Source: Cupriavidus pauculus (GTDB taxonomy: Bacteria; Pseudomonadota; Gammaproteobacteria; Burkholderiales; Burkholderiaceae). Taken from it: a stretch of 36,996 nt of DNA. Below are positions 16,701 through 25,028 of this stretch, piece after piece. The stretch is from contig NZ_PJRP01000006.1 of NCBI RefSeq assembly GCF_002858765.1, positions 311,288 to 348,283 of the forward strand. The letters are read 5' to 3'. Position 1 is the first letter of the stretch, and each line of letters starts with the position of its first letter. A program made the position numbers and the translations under genes. The notes beneath the pieces were generated by a model. That model had not been told where the DNA came from. It saw only the letters and a list, made by a program, of their open reading frames with translations, and did not search any database.

Positions 16701-17655
16701 TCACGCCGAGTTCGGCGATCAGCTTGCCGTAGCGCGCATATTCGCTGCGCGAGAAGGCGTCGAATTGGGCGGGGTCCATCGCGCCGGGCACGGCCCCCAC
16801 GTCGGCCAGGCGGCGGACGGTGTCGGGGTCTTTCATGACCTGGGCCATGGCGGCGCTGATCTTCTGCAGCGTGGCGGGCGGCGTGCCGGCGGTGGCGTAG
16901 ACGCCGTACCAGGTGTTGGCCTGGATATCGGGTACGCCGGCTTCCTTCAGCGTGGGCACGTTGGGCAGCAGCGCCGATCGTTTGTCGGACGTCACCGCCA
17001 GCGCGCGCAACTTGCCGGCCTTGATGTGGTTGATGACGGACGGCATGGTCTCGAAGCTCATGTCCACCTGGCCGCCCATCAGGTCCACCAGCCCGCTGGC
17101 GCTGCTTTTGTAAGGCACGTGCAGCATCTTGCCGTGGATCTGGTGCACGAAGGCCGCCGCCGCCAGATGCTGCGTGCTGCCGACGCCCGACGAGCTGTAG
17201 CGATACTTGTCCGGGTTGGCCTGGATCTGGGCCACCAGCGTCTTCGCGTCCTGGATCGGCAACTGGGTGTTGACGACCAGCACGTTGGGCACCTGGGCCA
17301 CCAGCGCCACGGGCACCAGGTCCTTCAGCGGGTTGAACTGCAGCTTGAGCAGGTGCGGCGCGATGGCCTGCGACGTCGATACGCCCATCAGCAGCGTGTT
17401 GCCATCGGGCTGCGCCTTGGCGGTCATGTCGGCGGCGATGGTGTTCGACGCGCCGGGGCGGTTGTCGACCACCACGGGCTGCTTCAGGATGGCGGACAGC
17501 TTGTCTGAAACGATCCGCGCCATGATGTCGGTGCCGCCACCGGGCGCGGCGCCTACCATCATCCGGATCGGGCGGGCGTCGTCAGCCCGGGCGCTGGGCG
17601 CCGCCATGGCAAAGCAGGCAATGCCGGCCAGTGCGCCAGCCATCCATGTCTTCAT
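16690..17655 (-). CDS. Bug-type tripartite tricarboxylate transporter substrate-binding protein
   Basis: The protein has 321 residues from the ATG at 17655 (GGAG upstream). Residues 1-24 are a signal peptide ending SARA, so it is periplasmic. Family marks include PIRMMVGAAPGGGTDIMARIV at the first lobe, VVVDNRPGASNTIAADMTAKAQPDG, and VPYKSSASGLVDLMGGQVDMSFE near 190-215. Bug proteins capture carboxylates, usually for TctA/TctB membrane partners, but betaproteobacteria carry many without them, and none is here. It heads the leftward operon bug-pdxA2-dehydratase and so probably binds the sugar acid that the downstream enzymes use. Confidence 0.88.
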   Translation of the reverse strand: MKTWMAGALAGIACFAMAAPSARADDARPIRMMVGAAPGGGTDIMARIVSDKLSAILKQPVVVDNRPGASNTIAADMTAKAQPDGNTLLMGVSTSQAIAPHLLKLQFNPLKDLVPVALVAQVPNVLVVNTQLPIQDAKTLVAQIQANPDKYRYSSSGVGSTQHLAAAAFVHQIHGKMLHVPYKSSASGLVDLMGGQVDMSFETMPSVINHIKAGKLRALAVTSDKRSALLPNVPTLKEAGVPDIQANTWYGVYATAGTPPATLQKISAAMAQVMKDPDTVRRLADVGAVPGAMDPAQFDAFSRSEYARYGKLIAELGVKLD

Positions 17656-17695
17656 GATTGTCTCCGTCGTGGGCAGTCTGTGCTGCGTGACGTCC

Positions 17696-17731
17696 ACTAT
17701 ACGGAGATGAGTACCCCCGGAAAAATGAGTA
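17696..17731 (-). promoter_or_regulatory. Candidate promoter and direct repeat upstream of the bug operon
   Basis: On the minus strand a TATAGT -10 box lies at 17696-17701, about 40 bases before the Bug start; the -35 is poor. Two identical ATGAGTA heptamers (plus strand, 17707-17713 and 17725-17731) are 18 bases apart beside it, and the second sits in an AAATGAGTATTT partial dyad. This 262-base divergent gap also must hold the promoter of the KDA-dehydratase-like gene. The sites are candidates for the nearby LysR protein. Confidence 0.35.
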
Positions 17732-17917
17732 TTTCTGAAGCGGCGATAAGCGGCGGTGATATCGGGGTTAACACGGCAGGGGGCGGCAGGGGTCTAGGCG
17801 GCGCGCTGGGCCAGTGGCCGAGCGATTACCGCAGGCGATCACCGTATGCCCAGGATTCAATAGGCAGGCCCCCCGGCGGCCCGTATATTGGGCGGCACAT
17901 CACAACAAGGAGACGGC

Positions 17918-18862
17918 ATGACTTCAAGCGTGGCCCCCGCCGCGAACGCGCCTGTATATCGCGGCGTGTTTCCGGTTGCACCGACCATCTTCGACGCCCA
18001 GGGCGGGCTGGACCTGGACGGCCAGCGCCGCTGCATCGACTTCATGATCGATGCCGGGTCGCACGGCATCTGCATCCTGGCCAACTTCTCCGAGCAGTTC
18101 GTGCTGACCGACGACGAGCGCCAGCTGCTGATGACCACCGTGCTCGACCACGTGGCTGGCCGCGTGCCGGTGATCGTCACCACCACGCACTTCAGTTCGC
18201 GCATCTGTGCAGAGCGCAGCCGCGCCGCCCAGGACGCGGGCGCCGCCATGGTGATGGTCATGCCGCCGTACCACGGTGCCACGATCCGCGTGCCGGAACG
18301 CAGCATCTACGAATTTTTCGAGACGGTATCGGCGGCCATCGACATCCCGATCATGATCCAGGATGCGCCGGTCAGCGGCACCACGCTGTCGGCGCCGTTC
18401 CTGGCGGGCATGGCCCGCGAACTGGCCAATGTGTCGTATTTCAAGATCGAGGTGCCGCAGGCGGCCGCCAAGCTGCGCGAACTGATCGCGCTGGGGGGCG
18501 ATGCCATCGTCGGGCCGTGGGACGGCGAGGAAGCCATCACGCTGATGGCCGACCTGGAAGCCGGCGCAACCGGCGCCATGACCGGAGCCGGCTACCCGGA
18601 CGGCATCCGCCAGATTCTGGATGCCTGGCAGTCCGGCGATGCCGACGCGGCGGCCGCGCGCTACCAGCAATGGCTGCCGCTGATCAACTACGAAAACCGG
18701 CAGGGCTGGCTGGCCACGGCCAAGGTGCTGATGCAGGAAGGGGGCGTGATCCGCTCGGATGCCGTGCGCCATCCTCTGCAGCCCATGCATCCGGCCACGC
18801 GGGAGGGTTTGCTGAAGGTGGCGCGCCGGCTTGATCCGCTGGTGCTGCGCTGGGGACGGTAA
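17918..18862 (+). CDS. DHDPS/KDG aldolase superfamily protein, L-2-keto-3-deoxyarabonate dehydratase-like
   Basis: The protein has 314 residues, with AAGGAGA six bases before the ATG at 17918. It is a (beta/alpha)8 class I aldolase-fold protein with the Schiff-base lysine Lys176 in VSYFKIEVP. ICILANFSEQF, VIVTTTHFSS, VMPPYHGAT and PIMIQDAPVSGT match, from memory, Azospirillum L-2-keto-3-deoxyarabonate dehydratase (EC 4.2.1.43). The tyrosine usual in DHDPS before the Asn/Asp-x-Pro turn is Gln148. That enzyme converts a 2-keto-3-deoxy-pentonate to alpha-ketoglutarate semialdehyde, which fits the dehydratase across the divergent gap. It may instead be an aldolase. Confidence 0.82.
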   Translation: MTSSVAPAANAPVYRGVFPVAPTIFDAQGGLDLDGQRRCIDFMIDAGSHGICILANFSEQFVLTDDERQLLMTTVLDHVAGRVPVIVTTTHFSSRICAERSRAAQDAGAAMVMVMPPYHGATIRVPERSIYEFFETVSAAIDIPIMIQDAPVSGTTLSAPFLAGMARELANVSYFKIEVPQAAAKLRELIALGGDAIVGPWDGEEAITLMADLEAGATGAMTGAGYPDGIRQILDAWQSGDADAAAARYQQWLPLINYENRQGWLATAKVLMQEGGVIRSDAVRHPLQPMHPATREGLLKVARRLDPLVLRWGR

Positions 18863-18877
18863 GCGGCCGGGTGGCAG

Positions 18878-19804
18878 TCAGACGGCTTGGGCGCGCAGCG
18901 TGTCGATCAGCAGGCTCATCGACGCCGACACCGGGCGCCCGCGCCGCGTGACGATGCCGTACGGCCCGAGCTTGATCGGCAGGGGCAGCGGCAGCACGGC
19001 CACCGCGCCAAGCTGCGCGTACCAGGCGGCCACCGATTCCGGCAGCACGGCAATCAATTCGCTGTCGATCAGCAGCGACGTGGTCATCAGCACGGCGGCC
19101 GTCTCGATGGTCGACGGGGGCGCCGGCACGCCGGCATCCTCGAAGGAACGGTCCAGCAGCGCCCGCATGGGGCTGGGGCGGGGCTGCATGATCCACGGGT
19201 AGCGGGTCAGTTCGGCAAAGGTCAGCGTGGGCTGGCCGGCAAGTGGATGCTGCGGCCCGACCACGATGGCCAGGCCTTCGTCGCCAAGCTGCTCGAAATC
19301 CAGCGCGTTGCTGTCCCAGCCTTCCGGTACGCGGCCCAGCACCACGTCGAGCTGGTCGCGCTCCAGCTGTGGCATCAGCACGTCGCTGGTGTCCACCTGC
19401 ACGGCGATTTCCAGTTGCGGATGGTCGCGATTGAGCTGGCGGATCGCGCTGGCAAGCAGCCCCGGCGTGGGGGCCATCACCGCGCCGACGCGCACGCGGC
19501 CGATCTTGCCCGATTCCAGCGCCACCAGTTCATCGCGCAAACCGGCCATGTCGGCAAACACAAGCTTGGCGTAGCGCGTGGCCGCGCCGCCAAAGCGCGT
19601 GGGGCGCAGGCCGCGCGCATGCCGCTCGAACAGCGCCAGGCCCAGCAGGTCTTCCATGTCCTGGAGCATCTTGCTGACGGCCGGTTGCGACAGCGTGAGC
19701 GCCTCGGCCGCCTGGCGCAGCGATCCGCGTTCCTCGATGGCCACCAGCAGGCGCAGGTGCTGCATCTTCAGGCGGTTGTGCAGGGCAGAGACGGACGGAA
19801 TCAT
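18878..19804 (-). CDS. LysR family regulator, GbpR-like, of the sugar-acid locus
   Basis: The protein has 308 residues with an N-terminal winged helix-turn-helix (about 14-75; LVAIEERGSLRQAAEALTLSQPAVSKMLQDMEDLLG reads across the recognition helix) and a LysR effector domain from about 100. The pattern LALFERHARGLRPTRFG resembles the GbpR subgroup that responds to sugars and acids in Rhizobiales and Burkholderiales. It converges with the KDA-dehydratase-like gene, stops 15 bases apart. This position suggests it regulates the divergent bug/aldolase region. No good ribosome site precedes ATG 19804; an in-frame ATG 13 codons later would start inside the fold. Confidence 0.85.
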   Translation of the reverse strand: MIPSVSALHNRLKMQHLRLLVAIEERGSLRQAAEALTLSQPAVSKMLQDMEDLLGLALFERHARGLRPTRFGGAATRYAKLVFADMAGLRDELVALESGKIGRVRVGAVMAPTPGLLASAIRQLNRDHPQLEIAVQVDTSDVLMPQLERDQLDVVLGRVPEGWDSNALDFEQLGDEGLAIVVGPQHPLAGQPTLTFAELTRYPWIMQPRPSPMRALLDRSFEDAGVPAPPSTIETAAVLMTTSLLIDSELIAVLPESVAAWYAQLGAVAVLPLPLPIKLGPYGIVTRRGRPVSASMSLLIDTLRAQAV

Positions 19805-19908
19805 GGGCGCGGATATGGCAAGGGCGGCTAGGGTGGGCCAGAGTGCGGCAGGGCTGGCGCGTCATTCTAATGCGTCGGCCCTTTCAACCCTTCCGTTCCG
19901 CCCGTGCT

Positions 19909-21363
19909 TCACGTCCTGCCCGCCCAGACTGCCGGCCGCCGGTCAGCCCATGGGTGCGCCTGCTCGATCTGGCCGGCCAGCCGCAATAGCGTCGCCTCCT
20001 GCGCAAAGCCGGCACCGAACTGGATGCCGATGGGCAACCCGGCATGCGGTCCCGCTGGTGCGGTGGCCATCGGCACGGACATGGCGGGTAGCCCTGCCAC
20101 GTTGAAGGCCGGAGTAAAAGGCGAGTGCCGGAACACGCGCGCCGTCCACGCCAGGCCGTCCATCTGCCCGGCGCCGGCCGCGTAGGTGCCCACCGGCTCG
20201 GGCAGGTCCGGCATGGTGGGCGTCATGATGACGTCGGCGTTGTCGAACCAGCCAGCCGTGGCGCGCGTGACGGCATTGCGCACATCCAGCGCCGCCGCGA
20301 AGGCCGCGCCAGTGACACGCTGCCCGTAGCGATAGGCCGCCAGCGTGGCAGGTTCCAGCGTATCGGCATCCACGCGCCGGCCAGTCTGCACGGCGATGGC
20401 GTCGATCCAGTTCACCAGCGTGGCACACCAGATTTGCGCATTGGCATGGACGAAGGCATCCCACGACACGCCCAGGTCCGGGCGCTGCAGGTCGATGTGG
20501 TGGCCCAGTGCTTCGAGCTTGCGGGCGGCGTCGGTGGTGGCATCTGTCACAACTTGTGACACGGCGCCATCGTTCCAGGGCGCCAGCATCAGCCCGATAC
20601 GCAGGCGTCCCGGATCGCGGCCGACTTCGGCCAGGAACGGCTGCGCGGGACGCGCGGTGTGGTACGGCTCGCCGGCTGCCGTACCGTGGATGGCATCGAG
20701 CAGGGCGGCGCTGTCGCGCACGGTGCGGCTCAGGCCGCCCTGCACGCCAAGCCCGGCGAATACTTCATCGAGTCCCGGCCCATTCGAGACCCGGCCGCGC
20801 GTGGATTTCAGACCGAACAGCCCTGTGAACGACGCCGGCACGCGGATCGATCCCGCTGCATCGGTGGCATGGGCCAGCGGCACGATACCGGCCGCCACCG
20901 CCGCAGCAGCGCCACCGCTGGACCCCCCGGCGCTGCGCCGCGTGTCCCACGGGTTGCGGGTCTGGCCTTGCTGCAGCGATTCGGTGGCCGTGCTGAACGC
21001 CATTTCGGGCGTTGCGGTGCGGCCCAGCGTGACCAGCCCGGCGGCGCGCAGCCGCTGCATCAGGCTGGAATCGCCCGGTGCCACCAGCCCGGCCGCCAGC
21101 CGCGACCCCAGTTCCAGCCGCTTGCCGGCCATGGCAATCGCCAGGTCCTTGATCAGGAAGGGCACGCCGGCGAACGGCCCATCGACTGAAGCGTGACCGG
21201 CGTCGGCCAGTGGCCAGTGCTCGACCACCGCGCCGATGGCGGGGTTGACGGCCGCGATGGCGTCGCGTGCCAGTTCAGCCAGTTCGTGGGGTGTGACGTC
21301 CTTGCGGGCGACAAGGGCGGCCAGGCCCAGCGCGTCATGGGTAACGTATTCGCTCAGTTTCAT
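19909..21363 (-). CDS. Amidase signature family protein
   Basis: The protein has 484 residues from the ATG at 21363 (GGAG upstream); the frame is open for another 33 codons upstream. The Ser-Ser-Lys triad is complete: Lys72 in LIKDLA, Ser148 in GGSSGG, and the nucleophile Ser172 in DAAGSIRVPAS, with the usual 24-residue spacing between serines. FKSTRGRV-like GLKSTRGRVSNGPG follows. Such enzymes hydrolyse carboxamides or esters; the substrate cannot be read, and the GatA role is unlikely because no gatB/gatC lies nearby. It is cytoplasmic and divergent from a LysR gene 131 bases away, with a palindrome between. Confidence 0.87.
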   Translation of the reverse strand: MKLSEYVTHDALGLAALVARKDVTPHELAELARDAIAAVNPAIGAVVEHWPLADAGHASVDGPFAGVPFLIKDLAIAMAGKRLELGSRLAAGLVAPGDSSLMQRLRAAGLVTLGRTATPEMAFSTATESLQQGQTRNPWDTRRSAGGSSGGAAAAVAAGIVPLAHATDAAGSIRVPASFTGLFGLKSTRGRVSNGPGLDEVFAGLGVQGGLSRTVRDSAALLDAIHGTAAGEPYHTARPAQPFLAEVGRDPGRLRIGLMLAPWNDGAVSQVVTDATTDAARKLEALGHHIDLQRPDLGVSWDAFVHANAQIWCATLVNWIDAIAVQTGRRVDADTLEPATLAAYRYGQRVTGAAFAAALDVRNAVTRATAGWFDNADVIMTPTMPDLPEPVGTYAAGAGQMDGLAWTARVFRHSPFTPAFNVAGLPAMSVPMATAPAGPHAGLPIGIQFGAGFAQEATLLRLAGQIEQAHPWADRRPAVWAGRT

Positions 21364-21430
21364 GTTGGCTCCAGGTTGCAGGGGGATGGGTGCATCGTAG
21401 GGATGACGGGGCTTGCTGATTAGTCCGCTG

Positions 21431-21453
21431 CAATGGGCATCATTGACCCATTG
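21431..21453. promoter_or_regulatory. Perfect inverted repeat between the amidase and LysR genes
   Basis: CAATGGG (21431-21437) and CCCATTG (21447-21453) form 7-base perfect arms around 9 bases, giving the 23-base span and T-N11-A spacing typical of LysR boxes. It is 42 bases before the LysR start and about 70 before the amidase start. It is the likely site for the divergent regulator. Confidence 0.5.
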
Positions 21454-21494
21454 ATGGGACAATCGCCGCTATTTCGATTCTGGAGTGGACCGCC

Positions 21495-22394
21495 ATGGCC
21501 GCGGATCTCAACGACACGCTGATCTTTGTGCGCGTGGTGCAGGCGGGCAGTTTCACGGCCGGTGCGCGGCTGCTGAAGATGCCGAAGACCACCGTCAGCC
21601 GCCGCGTGATGGCGCTGGAAGCGCAACTGGGCGCCCAGTTGCTGCATCGGACCACGCGCCGGCTGGGCCTGACCGAGGCGGGTGGGCTCTACTACGCGCA
21701 TGCGCGCGACCTGGTGCGCCAGATCGACGACGCCGAGGCGGCGGTCCACCAGTTGCAGGCCGGCCCGCGTGGCTGGTTGCGTGTGACGCTGCCTTACTCG
21801 TTCGGCACGGCGTGGATCGCGCCGCTGCTGGCGGACTTTCGCGCGGCCTATCCGGATGTCAGGCTCGAAATCCTGGCCTCGCACGTGCCGCTCGACTTGG
21901 TGGCCGATGAGATCGACGTGGCGCTGCGCCTGGGCGTGCTGCCCGATTCCGACCTGGTGGCGCGCCGGCTCGCCAGCTTTGCCACGGGCGTGTATGCCAG
22001 CCCCGGCTACCTGAAGCGCGCCGGCGTGCCGGCACATCCATCCGAACTCGAAGGCCATGCCACGCTGGCCCTGCACCAGGCGCGACGCGAGCGCGGCTAT
22101 GCGTGGCCGCTGCGCAAGGAGGGCGGACGGACCCAGTACTTTGCCGTGGACCCGGTCATCGTCGCGAGCGATCCGGCGCTGCTGCACGATGCGCTATGCG
22201 CGGGGCAGGGCACATCGTTGGCCATGCACCAGAGCATGGCTGCCGACGTCAAGGCGGGCCGGCTGCGGCGCGTGCTGCCCGAATGGACGGGGCCGGCGCA
22301 GGATTTCAACGCCGTATTTCCGCGCGGTGCCGTGGCGTCGCCCAAGGTGCGTGCCTTTGTGGATTTCCTGCGTGCGCGGCTGGAGACGGATTGA
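21495..22394 (+). CDS. LysR family transcriptional regulator, divergent from the amidase
   Basis: The protein has 299 residues. The winged helix-turn-helix lies at about residues 5-65 (FVRVVQAGSFTAGARLLKMPKTTVSRRVMALEAQLG), with the TTVSRR pattern and LHRTTRRLGLTEAG wing seen in the CrgA/DsdC-like LysR branch. The effector domain runs from about 90 to 295. Divergence from the amidase gene and the palindrome between them suggest it controls the amidase and itself. An in-frame ATG at 21495 after TGGAGT is the clear start. Confidence 0.88.
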   Translation: MAADLNDTLIFVRVVQAGSFTAGARLLKMPKTTVSRRVMALEAQLGAQLLHRTTRRLGLTEAGGLYYAHARDLVRQIDDAEAAVHQLQAGPRGWLRVTLPYSFGTAWIAPLLADFRAAYPDVRLEILASHVPLDLVADEIDVALRLGVLPDSDLVARRLASFATGVYASPGYLKRAGVPAHPSELEGHATLALHQARRERGYAWPLRKEGGRTQYFAVDPVIVASDPALLHDALCAGQGTSLAMHQSMAADVKAGRLRRVLPEWTGPAQDFNAVFPRGAVASPKVRAFVDFLRARLETD

Positions 22395-22561
22395 CGGAGG
22401 ATGGAAGCCCTGTGGTGCGGTAAATCTTCCACGCCGCCGGACAGGTCTACATGGCGGCCCACGGTGCCCGGCGCCGGTTCGGGCGCCTGGGGCCGGGTCA
22501 GCGGCGGTACAGAACTTGCGTGGTTTCCGAAGATCGCGACAGACGCGCCAAGGAGACCCAG

Positions 22562-23251
22562 ATGACACAGAAGCTGCAGAAAAACCCCTGGTTTCGCCCC
22601 GCTGTGCGCAACGAAGGCAGCGACTGGGCCGTGCACGACCAGACCGAGGACTTTGCCGGGCCGGATGCTTATCCGCGCCCATGGGCGCGCGGCGCCCGGC
22701 CGGATGCAAGCGTCTACGAAACATCCCATGTCGACCCGGCCGCCTATGGTATTGCCGACGATGACGGGCTGCGCACGGCGCCTGGCCGCGCCCGCTGGCA
22801 TCGCGCGGCGGACGTGAACTGGCAGGACCGGCATGAGGACGGCGCCTTGCGCTATCGGGCCGGGGCAGGCGGCCGCGTGGCAGGAATCCCCCGGGAAGCC
22901 GAGCATGGCTATGGCGGTGGTTATGGTGGCCATGGTGGCAGGGACGGCGGCAGGGATGGTGGCAGGGATGGTGGCGGTTACGCGGGCGGCTATGGCGAGC
23001 CCGTTCATCGTTCCGAGCCAGTCTGGCCAAAGGGCTATGTCCGCTCTGACGCCCGCATTCGCGACGATGTCTGCACGCGCCTGGCGCACGACGGCCACGT
23101 CGATCTGGGTGAAGTGGAGGTCGATGTCGACGCCGGCGTGGTCACCCTGCGCGGGGCGGCCCAGGACCGGAGCGAGAAGCATCGCATCGAGGACATCGCC
23201 GACCATGTGATGGGCGTGAAGGACGTCCATAACGAACTGCGCGTTCGCTGA
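22562..23251 (+). CDS. BON domain protein with Gly/Arg/Asp repeats
   Basis: The protein has 229 residues; ATG 22562 follows AAGGAGA. Residues 1-100 are polar and look disordered (NPWFRPAVRNEGSDW, YPRPWARGARP). Residues about 115-150 are low complexity: GYGGGYGGHGG, then GGRD repeated three times. The C-terminal 66 residues form a BON domain: DARIRDDVCTRLAHDG, EVEVDVDAGVVTLRGAAQDR and VKDVHNELRV, the order in OsmY-like modules that bind membranes or envelope components. No signal peptide is visible, so cytoplasmic or non-classical localisation is possible. It stands alone between LysR and a hairpin. Confidence 0.8.
   Translation: MTQKLQKNPWFRPAVRNEGSDWAVHDQTEDFAGPDAYPRPWARGARPDASVYETSHVDPAAYGIADDDGLRTAPGRARWHRAADVNWQDRHEDGALRYRAGAGGRVAGIPREAEHGYGGGYGGHGGRDGGRDGGRDGGGYAGGYGEPVHRSEPVWPKGYVRSDARIRDDVCTRLAHDGHVDLGEVEVDVDAGVVTLRGAAQDRSEKHRIEDIADHVMGVKDVHNELRVR
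22934..22969. repeat. 12-base tandem repeat, three copies, in the BON gene
   Basis: Three copies of a GGTGGCAGGGAT-like unit, differing at one or two bases, encode the GGRD repeats before the BON domain. The length is in frame. Confidence 0.85.
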
Positions 23252-23267
23252 TGCGCTGACGGGCACG

Positions 23268-23299
23268 CGATCGGCCCGGCGGCGACTCCGGGCCGATCG
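23268..23299 (+). terminator. Strong hairpin behind the BON gene
   Basis: CGATCGGCCCGG and CCGGGCCGATCG form 12 perfect pairs around an 8-base loop, 17 bases after the BON stop. There is no T-run after it, so a Rho-independent terminator is not certain; it may stabilise the 3' end. The rest of the 394-base gap to atoE holds the promoter candidates listed next. Confidence 0.5.
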
Positions 23300-23537
23300 A
23301 CACCTGGCCTCAACTCCCCCACCTCACTGCCGCCTCACTACCATCGCTGGCCGCCACGCGTTCTGTGCGGATACCGGCTACGAGCCTTTCTGTCCTGAAA
23401 GGTTGATGCTGCATCGCAAAATCCCCGTTTGGCCCCGACAGGCACCGGCCTTGCCGCCATGCGGACAGGGTCATGTTGCGCTGCGCCGCAGCATCGAATT
23501 GTTGCGCCCTGCAGAATGAATGCGCCCCGTCATTGCC

Positions 23538-23567
23538 TTGACATTGCGTGAACCAAAGTCTTACGCT
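23538..23567 (+). promoter_or_regulatory. Candidate sigma-70 promoter of the atoE operon
   Basis: A perfect TTGACA (23538-23543) is followed after 18 bases by TACGCT (23562-23567), a moderate -10. It lies about 80 bases before the TTG start of the transporter. Confidence 0.4.
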
Positions 23568-23586
23568 CGCGGCCATGTACAAAAGA

Positions 23587-23603
23587 CGTTCGCATGTAGA
23601 ACG
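23587..23603. promoter_or_regulatory. Short inverted repeat in the atoE leader
   Basis: CGTTC-N7-GAACG is a perfect 5-base-arm dyad 20 bases behind the candidate -10, a good place for a repressor. No regulator gene lies next to the operon. Confidence 0.3.
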
Positions 23604-23645
23604 CTGGTTCGATATGCGGTCATTTCGACTCTCAGGAGACAAACC

Positions 23646-24983
23646 TTGAACAAGGTTGCCGGGTTCTTTACTGAACTGATGCGCCGGTATTTGCCGGACC
23701 CCTTCGTGTTTGCCATCGGCCTGACGCTGCTGAGCATGGTCATGGCGATGCTGGTAGAGGGGCAGGGTGCAAGCGCCATCATCACCAATTGGGGCAAGGG
23801 CTTCTGGAACCTGCTCTCGTTCACCACGCAGATGGCCGTGATCCTGGCCATGGGCTACGTGCTGGCCACCGCGCCGCTGGTGGACCGCTTCCTGAACAGC
23901 ATCGTGGCCCGCGTGGCCACGCCGCGTGGCGCCATCATCGTCGCCACCCTGGTGGGCGGCATCGGCAGCTACCTGAACTGGGGCTTCGGCCTGGTGATCG
24001 GCGGCATCATCGCGCGCAAGCTGGCCGTGAAGGTCAAGGGCGTGCACTACCCGCTGATCATTGCGTCGGCCTATAGCGGCTTCACGATGTACGGCCTGGG
24101 CCTGTCGGCCAGCATTCCGGTGCTGATCTCCACGCCGGGGCACCCGATGGAAAAGCTGATGGGCGTCATCGCGCTCAAGGACACCATCTTCTCGGTGCCG
24201 ATGCTGCTGACCAGCCTGGCCGTGATCGTCACGCTGCCGCTGCTCAACGCGATGCTGCATCCGCGCGACGCCAGGGACGTGGTCGAGATCAAGGAAGAAC
24301 CGGAGGCCAGGGAATCGGCAGCCGGCGGCCATAGCATGGGCATCGAGAACACGCTGGCCGCGCGCATGAACAACAGCCGCCTGCTGAGCCTGCTGATCGG
24401 CCTGTGCGGCATGGCCTATGCGGTGCTGTACTTCGTGCAGGGCGGTACGCTGGACCTGAACCTGATCAACTTCCTGATCCTGTTCATTGGCGTGCTGCTG
24501 CTGGGTACGCCGGCCAACTACGTGGCCAAGCTCAACGAGGGCATCAAGACGATTTCGGGCATCATCCTGCAATATCCGTTCTACGCGGGCATCATGGCGG
24601 TGATGGCGGGCTCGGGGCTGGTGGATACCATCTCGCGCGTGTTCGTCGACATCGCCACGCCGCAGACCCTGCCGTTCTGGGGCCTGGTCAGCAGCTTCGT
24701 GATCAACTTCTTTGCGCCGTCCGGCGGCGGTCACTGGGTGATCCAGGGTCCGTTCATGATCGATGCGGCCAAGGCCATCGGCAGTTCGGTGGCGCAGACG
24801 TCGATGTCGGTGATGCTGGGCAACGCGTGGAATGACCTGGTGCAGCCGTTCTGGATCCTGCCGGCGCTGGCGCTCTCGAAGCTCAAGCTCAAGGACGTGA
24901 TGGGCTACACCGTGATCATGATGTTCTGGGTCGGTGCCATCTACATCGTGGCGCTGCTGGCCTGGGGCATGGCCACCCACTGA
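23646..24983 (+). CDS. atoE: AtoE-like short-chain fatty acid transporter
   Basis: The protein has 445 residues. The start is a TTG at 23646 with AGGAG seven bases before it; this gives an N-terminus (VAGFFTELMRRYLPDPFVFAIGLTLLSMV) that aligns with the AtoE start, whereas ATGs further upstream lack ribosome sites. About twelve membrane segments follow, with SYLNWGFGLVIGGIIARKLA, the APSGGGHWVIQGPFM loop and LGNAWNDLVQPFWILPAL, which are hallmarks of the family. A charged loop (REPEARESAAGG region, about 215-235) splits the two halves. The family imports short-chain acids such as acetoacetate or butyrate. Leading the operon with catC and pcaD, its cargo is more likely a related carboxylate. 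Confidence 0.85.
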   Translation: MNKVAGFFTELMRRYLPDPFVFAIGLTLLSMVMAMLVEGQGASAIITNWGKGFWNLLSFTTQMAVILAMGYVLATAPLVDRFLNSIVARVATPRGAIIVATLVGGIGSYLNWGFGLVIGGIIARKLAVKVKGVHYPLIIASAYSGFTMYGLGLSASIPVLISTPGHPMEKLMGVIALKDTIFSVPMLLTSLAVIVTLPLLNAMLHPRDARDVVEIKEEPEARESAAGGHSMGIENTLAARMNNSRLLSLLIGLCGMAYAVLYFVQGGTLDLNLINFLILFIGVLLLGTPANYVAKLNEGIKTISGIILQYPFYAGIMAVMAGSGLVDTISRVFVDIATPQTLPFWGLVSSFVINFFAPSGGGHWVIQGPFMIDAAKAIGSSVAQTSMSVMLGNAWNDLVQPFWILPALALSKLKLKDVMGYTVIMMFWVGAIYIVALLAWGMATH

Positions 24984-25028
24984 AGTCTTTCCGCCGCCGT
25001 ACAACGTAGTACAACCTGGAGACCTCGC

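Noticed and set aside
14329..17508. A 1059-codon open frame on the plus strand
   Set aside because: It lies antisense to the dehydratase, PdxA2 and Bug genes, all with clear motifs. Its protein is His/Val/Gly/Arg-rich without domains, a typical result of GC-rich codon bias.
22934..22969. Regular repeats that could suggest a CRISPR array
   Set aside because: The units are 12 bases, adjacent without spacers, and encode a protein repeat.
23268..23299. Firm Rho-independent terminator behind the BON gene
   Set aside because: The stem is strong, but there is no T-run, so it is kept only as a candidate.
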